Shown: one piece after another, positions 1 to 9,600 of the stretch
Numbering within the stretch: the stretch's first letter is position 1
Layout: every line of letters starts with the position of its first letter
NCBI GenBank assembly: GCA_964457335.1
Contig: CAYWGD010000026.1
Coordinates: 1 to 64,000 of the forward strand
DNA: 64,000 bases
Direction of reading: 5' to 3'
Source: CAJBVW01 sp964457335
GTDB taxonomy: Bacteria; Myxococcota_A; UBA796; SXON01
Translations under genes and position numbers: made by a program
Notes under the pieces: model-generated
The model's input: the letters and a program-made list of their open reading frames with translations, nothing else
Database searches by the model: none
What the model was told of the DNA's origin: nothing

Positions 1-129
1 GGGGCGCCCCCGCCCCCGGCGCGGGGGCCCGGGGGGGGGCCCCCCCTGGGGGCCCCCCCCCCCCGGCCGCGGGCACCGGGGGCCCGCCCCCCCGGCCCAC
101 GCTCCCGATCCCCCCCGCCCCAAGAAGAA
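1..129. repeat. G/C-only edge sequence with half copy of a dispersed hairpin
   Basis: Bases 1-109 are almost pure runs of G and C, unlike anything else in the window. Bases 110-129 (a C tract, GCCCC, then AAGAAGAA) match the right half of the hairpin element at 51620-51659 almost exactly, but the left half of the hairpin is not recognisable. This suggests that an assembly or read-through failure occurs at a copy of that element, so the tail of the MerR gene read through here should be treated with caution. Confidence 0.45.
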
Positions 130-500
130 CCGGATCCCTCCGACCCGGACGGGCTCGCCGCGAGCGCCTCCGCGACGGCGGCCTCCAGGGCGTCCGTGGT
201 GCGCCCGGCGAGCGCGCGCTGGATCTGCGTGAGGCTCATGCCCTCGGCCTGGAGCAGCTTCGTCGTGACCGCCTGGAGCAGGTGCCGGTAGCCGTAGACG
301 GCCTCGCGGCCGTCGTGGCGGAGCGGCCGATCCAGGATGCCGAGCGACTGGTAGTATCGGAGCGTGCGGGCGTCGGGGCGGCTCGATACGCGCTCGTCGC
401 CCACGCCGCGGCCGATCGCGGCGAGGAGCCCGTCGGCGGCGGAGACGAGCGCAGCGAGTCCGTGCTCCGCGCTGCGATAGCGGTCGAGGAAGGGTGGCAT
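1..500 (-). CDS. MerR-family transcriptional regulator (partial, 3' end off window)
   Basis: Read on the minus strand from the ATG at 498-500. About residues 45-100 contain RTLRYYQSLGIL followed by a YGYRHLLQ stretch and a GMSLTQIQ segment, which is the helix-turn-helix plus wing pattern of MerR proteins. About 45 residues precede the HTH, so it is not a minimal MerR protein. The frame stays open to the window edge, but from about residue 125 it runs through G/C-only sequence that may be an assembly artefact, so the C-terminus is unreliable. An operator-like inverted repeat lies 7 bases upstream of the start, which suggests autoregulation. No effector domain is visible, so the ligand is unknown. 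Confidence 0.7.
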   Translation of the reverse strand, partial: MPPFLDRYRSAEHGLAALVSAADGLLAAIGRGVGDERVSSRPDARTLRYYQSLGILDRPLRHDGREAVYGYRHLLQAVTTKLLQAEGMSLTQIQRALAGRTTDALEAAVAEALAASPSGSEGSGSSWGGGDRERGPGGRAPGARGRGGGAPRGGPPPGPRAGGGGA

Positions 501-507
501 CCCGGTC

Positions 508-524
508 ACTGTAAACGTGACAGT
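508..524. promoter_or_regulatory. Operator-like palindrome ahead of the MerR gene
   Basis: ACTGT (508-512) and ACAGT (520-524) form a perfect 5-bp inverted repeat with a 7-base spacer (AAACGTG), in an AT-richer patch between the divergent MerR gene (start 500) and lectin-like gene (start 687). Spaced dyads with ACAGT/ACTGT-type arms are usual for MerR-family operators. Binding is inferred, not shown. Confidence 0.5.
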
Positions 525-686
525 AAATGCTGGCAAACAGTTTTGCGCACGGGTCGAGACGCCGACCCGCTACAGCTTCGGCGCCAGGCACCCGATCGCG
601 GGCGGGAAATCTTTGCGCGTCACGACGGCGCGCGCCGAGCGTGCCCGCTAGTCGCGACCGCGGTTATCCTCGGCTTCGGAGGTCCG

Positions 687-1355
687 ATGTCCCTGAGCCA
701 CCTGTTCACGCTGAGCGAAGTCACCGTCGAAGGCGCCCGCTACGGCTGGGTCAACACGAAGATCGACGTGGTGCCGGGCATGCCGCTCGAGATCCAGGGC
801 TCGGGCTCGATCGACTTCTGCAACCCCTTCGGCGCGAACATCAACCACGACATCCTCACCCCCGACGGCGACCCGCGCCGCGCCGGCGGGGAGACCTCCC
901 TGGGCTGGGGGAGCCGCGCGCCCTGCCGCCACGGCCAGCTCGTCGCGCGTATCGGCAACAGCCACGTGTTCCCGATCGGCACGATGCGCCGCATCCGCGC
1001 CGAGCACGCGGGGCCCCTGCTCGTCGGCCACAACGACACGAACAAGGTCGACGACAACAGCGGCGAGTTCGAGGTGCGCGTGTGCATCCCGGTCGACGCG
1101 GTGCGCGGGCAGCGCACGCCGAACAACGGCTTCCAGCTCTCGTTCGAGGGCCCGGGCGGCATCAACGGCGGCGCCTTCGTGAACCTGCCGACCTGGCTCA
1201 ACAAGCCCAACTTCAAGTTCAAGGTGCACGGGGCCCCCGGCCACGGGCAGAACATCGAGCGCGGCCTCTTCTGCCTCCCGATCAAGGCGGACTTTCCCAT
1301 CATCCGGCACCTCCCGGGCCTGAAGGACGGGATCTGCCTGCACATCGAGGGGTGA
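687..1355 (+). CDS. LecA (PA-IL)-like lectin-fold protein, 222 aa
   Basis: ATG at 687 is preceded by GGAGGT. The first ~140 residues follow the PA-IL/LecA jelly-roll pattern: a GSGSIDF strand, LVARIGN, a PIGTM segment, GPLLVGHND and DNSGEFEVRV. The final motif is the usual calcium and sugar-binding end of that fold. The remaining ~80 residues, rich in Asn, Gly and Phe, are not recognised. There is no obvious signal peptide, as in PA-IL itself. It is divergent from the MerR gene and could be under its control. A carbohydrate-binding role is inferred from the fold pattern only; the exact ligand residues cannot be checked without alignment. Confidence 0.6.
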   Translation: MSLSHLFTLSEVTVEGARYGWVNTKIDVVPGMPLEIQGSGSIDFCNPFGANINHDILTPDGDPRRAGGETSLGWGSRAPCRHGQLVARIGNSHVFPIGTMRRIRAEHAGPLLVGHNDTNKVDDNSGEFEVRVCIPVDAVRGQRTPNNGFQLSFEGPGGINGGAFVNLPTWLNKPNFKFKVHGAPGHGQNIERGLFCLPIKADFPIIRHLPGLKDGICLHIEG

Positions 1356-1430
1356 ACCATCGCGGTCCGCGCGTTGACGCGGGCGCGCCGCGCTCACTAC
1401 GTTGTGCGCCCCCCAGAGCCGGAGCCGCGC

Positions 1431-3311
1431 ATGTCCACCTTTAAAATCGGGCCCCGGCTCGCCCTCGCCGCGCGGATCGGCCTCGGCGCGCTGCTGTTCG
1501 GCGGCGTCGCCTTCACGGTCGCGGAGCCGGCGGCGTTCGCGCAGGCGGCGCCGGTCTTCGAGGGCAAGGGCCTCATCGAGATCCTCCGCCCCACCGACCT
1601 CATCGGGGACGGCGGCTCGCCCACCGAGCTCTTCCTCCTCGCGCTCGACCCGGCCGGCAAGCCGATCACCGACTGGAAGGTCAAGCTGTCGGCCACGGGC
1701 GGCACCGTGTCGGAGCTCGCCGACGCGGGCGGCGGGCTCCACCGCTTCACGTTCACGCCGATGAAGAGCGACGGGCTCGCGAACGCGACGATCGAGGCCA
1801 AGATCCGCCTGGGCAACAAGGAGGGCTTCAGCCGGTCGTGGACCATCCCGGTCTCGCCGTCGCGCGCCCACCCGATGAAGCTCGCGGCGAGCCCGCCCGC
1901 GCTCACGCTCGGCACGGACAAGACCGCCAACGTCGAGATCGCCGTCACCGGCGGCGAGCCCGCCGCGCTCGCGCAGGTGAAGCTCGCGCACGCGCTGTCG
2001 GTCGGCACGCTCACGAACCTGACCCACCTGGGCGGCGGGCAGTTCACCGGGCTCTACACCGCGCCCACCGTCAACGTGCCGCAGGTGGCGCTCGTGACCG
2101 CCGTCGACGCCGGCGACCCCACGCGGGGCTACGGCGCCGTCGCCATCCCGCTCGCGGCGAAGGTCGACCAGGCCGTCCAGGTCCCGGCCGGCGCCTCGGT
2201 GCTCCTGAAGGTGGGCGGGCGCGACTTCGGGCCCGTCACGGCGGACTCCAAGGGGCGGGCCAAGGTGCCGGTCGTCGTGCCGGCAGGCACCACCACGGCC
2301 ACGCGCATCACCGTCGTCAACGGCGTCCCCACCGAGGAGCCCTTCCCGCTCTCGGTGCCCGAGACGCGCCGGCTCGCGCTGTTCCCCACGTCCGTCGCGC
2401 TCCCCGCGGACGGTCGGCTCCAGGTGCCGGTGCGTGTGTTCGTCGTCACGCCCGACGGGCGCCCGGACGAGAGCGCGCAGGTGGAGCTCGCCGCGTCGGC
2501 CGGCACCGTGTCCGCGGTGCGCCACGAGGGCGGCGGCATCTACGTCGCCACGTACGCGCCCCCCCACGGCAACGCCGCCACGAAGGCGACGCTCACCGCG
2601 AAGCTCGCGGGCGGCTCCAAGGCCCAGGTCGACACGCGCGACGTGCCGCTCGTGCCCACCCGCGCCACCGGCCTCGCGCTCACCGCCGACCCGCCCGCGC
2701 TCCCGGCCGGCGCCACGAGCCTCGCGGTCGTCGCGAAGGTCACGGGCCCCGACGGCGCCGCGCTCGCCGGCCGTACGCTCAAGCTCGCTGCCAACGGCGC
2801 GAAGCTCGCCGAGGTCAAGGACCTCAAGAACGGCGAGTACCGCGCCGCCTTCACCCCCACGGGCAAGGGCCCGGTGGAGGTCACCGCCGCGGTGGCGGCC
2901 CCGCCCACGCAGAACCCGCTGGCCCGCGTGGTCGTCCTCCCGGCCCGCGAGCGGCTCCCCCCCGACGGCCTCTCGAGCGCGATGCTCACCGTCGCCACCG
3001 TGGACGAGTTCGGCTCCCCCGTCGCGGGCGTGCTCGTCGAGCTCCGCGTCGTGAGCGGCGACGGCTCCGTCCCCGCCACGGCCACCACCGACGCCGCGGG
3101 CGTCGCCCAGATCTACTACACGGCCGGCCGCAAGAACGGTCTCGTCGGCATCGACGTCGTCGCGGGGGACCGCACCGCCGGCGTCACGCTGATCCAGGCC
3201 CCGCCCGACCTCGCGCTCCCCGACCTGCCCATGCCCACCTCGGCGGCCACGCGCGCGCTCGCCGACGAGCTCGCCGCCACGACCGCCACCATCCGGATCG
3301 AGCGGCAGTAG
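1431..3311 (+). CDS. Secreted/cell-surface protein with repeated Ig-like (Big_1/invasin-type) domains, 626 aa
   Basis: The ATG at 1431 follows a GGAG motif. It opens a signal-like segment with positive residues then ALAARIGLGALLFGGVAFTV and an AFAQA cleavage-like site. The rest is built of repeated ~90-residue beta-sandwich units recognisable by recurring ITDWKVKLSATGGTV, DGRPDESAQVELAASAGTV and YVATYAPP type strands. The last unit (LPPDGLSSAMLTVATVDEFG onward, with VELRVVSGDGSV and TTDAAGVAQIYY) is a clear Big_1-like domain. It is predicted to be a periplasmic or surface adhesin-like or structural protein. It has no catalytic motif and no membrane anchor or sorting tail. It faces the A2M gene convergently across a 374-base gap. 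Confidence 0.75.
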   Translation: MSTFKIGPRLALAARIGLGALLFGGVAFTVAEPAAFAQAAPVFEGKGLIEILRPTDLIGDGGSPTELFLLALDPAGKPITDWKVKLSATGGTVSELADAGGGLHRFTFTPMKSDGLANATIEAKIRLGNKEGFSRSWTIPVSPSRAHPMKLAASPPALTLGTDKTANVEIAVTGGEPAALAQVKLAHALSVGTLTNLTHLGGGQFTGLYTAPTVNVPQVALVTAVDAGDPTRGYGAVAIPLAAKVDQAVQVPAGASVLLKVGGRDFGPVTADSKGRAKVPVVVPAGTTTATRITVVNGVPTEEPFPLSVPETRRLALFPTSVALPADGRLQVPVRVFVVTPDGRPDESAQVELAASAGTVSAVRHEGGGIYVATYAPPHGNAATKATLTAKLAGGSKAQVDTRDVPLVPTRATGLALTADPPALPAGATSLAVVAKVTGPDGAALAGRTLKLAANGAKLAEVKDLKNGEYRAAFTPTGKGPVEVTAAVAAPPTQNPLARVVVLPARERLPPDGLSSAMLTVATVDEFGSPVAGVLVELRVVSGDGSVPATATTDAAGVAQIYYTAGRKNGLVGIDVVAGDRTAGVTLIQAPPDLALPDLPMPTSAATRALADELAATTATIRIERQ

Positions 3312-3450
3312 CGCTCCGATCTCGGGGCACCTCCTCCGGAGTGCGGCGGCGTGGGTGCCTCCGGCGCGCGTCGGTGGTTCCCGTGCCTTCGGCGGCGCCC
3401 CCCGGGATGCCGAGCCGCTCGGGACCCGCGCGACGCCGAAGGAGCCGGGT

Positions 3451-3631
3451 CGAATACGACAAGCGTCCTGAGGAGCGGCACCGAATACGACAACGGCGCC
3501 CCGAACGGCGGCGTGGCCGGCGGCCCGCTCAAAAAAAGCACGCTTGGTCCGTTGGCCCGGGAGCGCGCGCCCCCGCCGGAAGGGACGGTTGTCGTACTCG
3601 GTGCCGCTCCTGAGCCGGCTTGTCGTATTCG
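3451..3631. repeat. Large inverted repeat in convergent intergenic gap (44-bp arms)
   Basis: Within the 374-base gap 3312-3685, which contains no gene, 3451-3494 and 3588-3631 are reverse complements over 44 bases with about five mismatches. Each arm carries two direct copies of the core CGAATACGACAA/C, so the core appears four times. The 93-base centre contains a 7-A run at 3531-3537. The flanks repeat a CCGCTCCTG-like string. It could be a bidirectional terminator for the two converging genes or a REP/MITE-like element. Confidence 0.7.
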
Positions 3632-3685
3632 AGGCCGCTCCTGGGGCGGCGGGCGGCCGATCGGCCCCCCGCGCCCCGGCCCGGC

Positions 3686-6600
3686 CTACTTCACGATCAC
3701 CCGGTCCCCGCCGCTCCGCCCGAAGGTCTCGGGGCTGTACATCTCCTCGGCCTTGGCGGGCGGCACCACGAAGTCGCCCGGCGTGGTGGCGCGCGCGACG
3801 TAGGTGTAGGCGTGCACGCCCTCCCAGAGGAGCGACGAGAAGGCCTCCACGCGCTCGTCGCGGAGGTTCTCGTGCTCGTACCAGGGCCGCATCCACCACC
3901 AGTACGCCGGCTTGGCGTCCGGGTCGGCGGGGAGCGTGCCGGTCACCGCGAGGTCGGGGTTCAGCACCTCGAGGCCGGCGGGGAGCGGATCGACCAGCGC
4001 GACGTGGTAGCGCCGCATCGGCGTGGCCATCTCGACGCGGACGCGCACGCGCGCGCCGGCCTTGATGCGCCAGGTGCCGTCGGCGTCGCGGGTCACGTCG
4101 GCGGGGTCGTCGATGGGCTCGTAGCGGCGGCTCACGGCGAAGCCGCGGTCGGCGGCGTCGGGATCGAGGTCGGTAGGCGCGTAGCGTAGGCCGAGCCGGT
4201 AGTAGAGCCGGCCGGCGCCCTGCTTCCCGACGACGAGGTCGGCGTCCCCGTGGTCCTGGAGCCAGGCCATCGGCACGTCCACCTGCGCGCGCTCGGTCGA
4301 GCGGCCCGCGAAGGTGCGCTCGCCGGCGAGGCCGCTCCCGAGCCACACGCGCGCCACGAAGTCGGGCGTGGTGCCCTCGTAGGCCTTGAAGTAGCGGTCG
4401 AGCGCCAGCAGGATGTGGGCGTTCTCGGTCGTGCTGTTCCAGCGGCCGGCGACGCGGTGCGCAAGGAGCCCGTTCACGAGCTTGGGGACCAGCTCGTCCT
4501 TCGGGGCGGTCCGGACGAGCGCCTCGAGCAGCACGCCGTCGGCGACGCGGTCGGAGGTCAGGAGCACCTGCTCCCCGTCGGTGTAGCCGGTGACGAAGTG
4601 CGCGCCGGCCGCGCTCTCGGTGACGTGGTTGTTCAGCCAGGCGCGGATGGTCGCGACCTCCTTGTTCGCCTTCGCGTCGACCAGCGTGGGCAGCACCCAG
4701 CCGAGGCCCTGCGCACCGAGCCCGTCGGGGCCGGCCTCCGCGAGCAGCGCCTTCGCCTTGGCGGGGGCGGGCTCCCCTGCGAGGGAGAGCACGTGCACCG
4801 CGTAGGCGCGGATCGCGCGGCGCGACTCGGGGGAGTACCACCGCGGGATGTGCGTCTCGATGGCGCGCGTGTAGTCGAGCGCGCGGTCGAGGCTCCGCGC
4901 GTCGATCGGGAGCTTCGCGTCGCGGGCCCGCACGAGCGCGTGCGTGACGTGCACGCCCAGGTAGGGCCAGCCCTCGTCGCCGCGTCGCCAGAACGCCCAG
5001 CCGCCGTCGGGGTTCTGACGCCGCGCGAGGCGCTCCACGTCGGCGCGCATCGTGGCGTCGATCTCGGCCTGGGAGGGGAGCCCCTCGGCCTCGAACGCGC
5101 CGAGCACGTCCTTGAGCGCGGCCACCGACAGGAGCCGCGAGGCGAGCTGCTCGTTGCACTCGAAGGGGTAGGTCTGGAGGTAGAGGAAGGCGTCGGTGAG
5201 CGCCTGGAGCTGGGTGGAGGAGAGCGTCACCTCGAGCCCGCCGAACTGCGGCCACACGTCCTTCGGGGGGGCGAGCGGCTGGGCGATCGCGCCGTCCTGG
5301 TCGAAGGTGCCGTAGGTGGCGAAGGCCTCGGTGGTGGCGGGGGTCCAGACGGGCAGCTCGCCGGAGGCGGCGTCGGCGTAGGTGCCCGACGCGGCGGCGA
5401 GCTGGTAGCGCGCGGTGCCGGCGCGGGCCGCGGCCACGGGGAAGCGCACCTCCACGCGATCGTTGGCGGGCACGACGAGCCGCCGCCCCGCCCGATCCGT
5501 GCCCGACGTGAGCCCGGCCGACACGTCGGGGAGCACGCCGAGGTTGGCAGCGCGGAGCGCCACGTCCACGGTGAGCGGGGCGTCGGTCTGGTTCTGGAGC
5601 ACCACGGGCAGCTCGGCGCGGTCGCCGAAGTTCAGGAAGCGCGGCGCGGAGGGGCGCACCATGAGCGGCAGGCGCGCGGTCACGTCGGCGGAGCCGGTGC
5701 CGAAGGCGCGCTCGCGGGCCACCGCCACGACCATCACGCGGTAGCGCGTGAGCGAGTCGGGGAGGGCGAGCGGCACGGTCGCGCGGCCGCTCCGGTCGGT
5801 GACGACGCTCGGTGCCCACAGGGCGACGGCGGAGAAGTCGGCGCGGACCTGGATGGCCGGCGCGGCCTCGCCGCCCTCGGCCTTCGCCTTCTTCTGGGGC
5901 TCCATCGGAGCGGCGCTCCGCGCGACCGGCGCCGCCTCGTCCGCCATCTCGGCCATCGGCGCCGCCATCGGGGCGGACTGGAGGAGCACGAGGTCTCGCC
6001 CGCCGCCCCCCGGGCCCATGCCGCGTGCACCGAGCCCGCCGATCGCGAGCGCGCCGGGGTCGGCGAGGGTCACCCACTGGCGGAGGTGCTCGGCCTGGAT
6101 CGCGTCGCCGCGCGGCGCGTAGAAGACGGTGAGCGGATCGGGCAGCTCGTACCCGGTGAGCGCGAGGACGGCCTCGTCGACGGCGACCACGGCGAGCTCC
6201 GCGCCGGGCTCGGGCGCGCCGGTCGGGCCGGTGACGGTGAGCTGAATCTCGGTCTTCCCGCCCGGGGTGAGGCGGGCCTCGACCGGGGCCACCTGCACCG
6301 AGAGCGTGCGAGTGAGGCGCGACACGTCGAAGGTCAGCGTGCCGCCCGCGTAGGCCGCGCGCTTCGGGAGGTCGGCGCGCGGCTTCCCGTCGTCGCCGGT
6401 GCGGGTGCGCGCCCCGACCACGTCGACGGCCACCGTGAAGTCGGGGACGTGTGCCTCGCCGACGGCCACCTCGAGCGGGGTGGTGGCCTCGGTGATCACG
6501 AAGGGGCGGGTCTCCAGCAGGTTCCCGCCGGCGCGCACGGTGAGGAGGCCCTCCGCGGGCCAGAACGGCGCCTGCACGAGGAAGCGCGCCGTCTCGCCCA

Positions 6601-9600
6601 CGGCCCAGCTCTTCTTCTCGGGCACCAGCGTGACGCGCTCCTGCTCGACGCCCCGATCGGGCACGAGCTGCTCGCCGGCCACCCACACGCGGATCTCCGT
6701 CGTGTTCTTGCGGCCGTGCGGGTCGGTGACGGTGGCCACGACCGCGTAGGTCCCGCCCGCGTCGGGCGTGAACGTCGCGGTGCCGGCCCCCGCGTCGAGT
6801 CGCTTGGACGCCACCTCCTCCGGCACCTCCTTCCACTCGCCGCCCACGCGCCGCCACACGAGGCGGCGGAACGAGACCTCGATCGCGCCGGTGCCCGCGG
6901 CCTTGCCGGCACGGTCCACGACCAGGGCCTCGACCTCGACCGGGGACTTCGCGGCGACGTACGGCTTCGCGGTCTTCAGCCCGACGTACCAGGCGGCGGG
7001 GTGCACGAGGAAGTCGCGCGACGCGGTCCACGCCTGCCGGTTCACGTCTTCGACGGTGGCCTGCGCGTGCACGGTCATCGGGCGCGTCGGGGTGAGCGCG
7101 GCGAAGTGCACGCCGAGGTGGTGCTCGCCGGCGGCGTCGGTGACGCCCTCGAGCGTCACGGGCGGCGTGTAGGGCTCCGGCTCGAACCACCACTTCCACC
7201 ACGGCGACCAGGGGCCGAAGCTCCAGTCCTCGCGGCCCGGCGGCACGAAGGTCGCGGGCGTGGCCGACACCTCCCAGCGGACGGGCGCGCTCGCGAGGCC
7301 CCCGCCGGCGTAGTAGCGGGCGGCCACGTCGACCGTCGCGTCCTCGCCGAGCGCGTAGATGCCGTCGGCCCCGGCGGCCGACACCTCGAACTCCGGCGTT
7401 CGGTACTCCTGGATCTCGAAGGCGTGCCAGGTCGAGCCTTCGTCGGCCACGAGCTCGATCTGGGCGGCGCCGAGGTCGGGGGTGTCGGGGAGCTTCAGGT
7501 CGAAGGTGAAGCCGCCGAGGCCGGACATCTTCGCCACGCCCTCGCCGAGCGGGTTGCCGAGGCTCGACTTCGCGATCCAGCGCACCGTCGCGCCCTCCGC
7601 GCGGCGGAGCGTCGTCTCCGGGTCGGGCTCGGCCATGCGGAGCCAGCCGCGCACGTGCACGGTCTCGCCGGGCTTGTAGAGGTGCTTGTCGTCGAACACG
7701 TACCAGCGGAGCTGGTCCATCTGTTCGGCGCCGATCCAGCTGCCCTCGTACGCCCACGGCACCGCGGGGAGCAGCGCCGTGTCGTCGCCCACGCGCGCGA
7801 CGAGCCCGAGCGCGTCGTCCACCTTCAGGCGGGCGAGGCCGTGCGCGTCGCTCTTCGTCGCGCCCTCCTGGCCCAGGAGCTCGACGGTGGCGCCGTCGAC
7901 CGCGCGGCCGTCCGCGAGGCTCGTCACCCAGGCGGTCACGGCGGCGGGCTCGCGGATCGCGGTCAGCCCGAGCTTCGTGACCTGCACCCAGCCGATCCAC
8001 TCGGTGCGCTCCCAGCGGCTCTTCGGCTGGTTCGTGGGCTCGACCTGCACGACGAAGTGGCCCGTGCCGCCGCCCAGGTACGGGGCGAGGTCGATGCGGG
8101 TCTCCACCTTGCGGTCGGGGTCGCTCGCGACGGGCACGGTCCCGGCGAACACGCGCGTCCCGGGGAGCTCGCCCTTCCGCGCGTCCTCCCAGCGCCAGCG
8201 GCTCCACCACTGCGTCCAGGCCTTCCAGTCCGCCGGCGTGACCTCGTGGATCTTCACGCGGAGCGAGGCGTGGTTGGTCGTGAAGACGGAGACGGAGGGG
8301 GTGCCCGCCGGCTCGACCACGACGAAGGGGTTGGGGGGCCCGGTGAAGCTCTTGTCGGCGGCGCCCACGTCCACCGAGAAGGTGCGGGCCTCGGGCAGCG
8401 CCTGGCCGAAGGTGTCGCGGATCCCGGCGGCGACGCGCACCTTGTAGGTGGTGCGGGGGGCGAACGCACCGTGGATGCCGACGGTGTTCCCCGAGGGCAC
8501 GAGCGCGAGGCCGGCGACGGTGGGCTCGATCGTGATCGTCGCGGGGTCGAAGGCCTCCTCGTCGAGCGGGTTCGAGAACTCCATGGCCCAGGAGGCGTCG
8601 GGCGGGCAGGGGTTCTGCCAGCACGTAGGCGCCGACACGGTGAGCGGGCCGAAGGTCCGGAAGGAGAAGGACTGCTCGCCGGTGGTGGGGAGCGGGCCTT
8701 CGGCGGAGGGCGCGCCCTTCGCGACCACGACGGAGTAGCTCGTGCCGTTGGAGAGGCGCTCGGTCGGCACCACGACGACCTGGCGGTCCGGGTGCTCGGG
8801 CGGACGCGCCGCGAAGGCGGGAGGGACCTCGTCCGGGCGCGCGAGGCGCACGGGGACGGTGCGGCCGCCGCCGCGCACCTGGATCGAGGCGAGGAGCGCG
8901 TCGGCGGTGACGGCCTGGTCGAAGCCGAGCACGAGCGCGGGCTCGAGGGGCTGGGGCGTGTGCTCGTCGGGCCAGGTGCTCGTGAGCGAGAGCGGCGGGG
9001 TGGCGAAGGTCCACGAGACCGCGGCGTCGAGCGCGGTCCCGTCGGCGGCGCGCGTGCCGGCGGGGATCTCCGCGGTGTAGCGCGTCGCCATCGGGAAGCG
9101 TCCCTCGGGCTGGAAGACCACCGTCTTCGTGCCGAGCCAGCGCCACTCGCCGGGCGGCGTCGGCGTGAGCTTCACCGGCACCGTGGCGGCGGCGGTGTCC
9201 GCGTCGGTGAGCGGCACCATGGGCCGCGAGAAGGTCGCGGAGAGGTGCGGGGCGAGGGGGACGTCGCCCTCGGGGGCGCGCCGGAGCACGGTGAGCGGGC
9301 CGGTCGCGACCTCGGGGGCCTCCGCGGTCGCCGGCGGCGGGAAGGGGAGGTTCGTCGTGGCGCCGGTGCGCGGCGGGGGCGTGGGGCCCTTGCGGAGGGC
9401 GAATTCGACGGCGTCGTCGGCGTCCGCGGGCAGCGGCGGCAGGCGGCCGAGCAGCGCGTCGGTCTCCGCGGCGGAGAGCGGCGTCGCGGGCGGGAGCGGG
9501 AGCGTGGTGGAGGCGCCCGCGGCCGGGCGCGCCTCGTAGAGCTCCATGACGAGGCCCTCGGCCTCGGGATCCTCGACGAACATCACCTTTCCCTCCGAGG

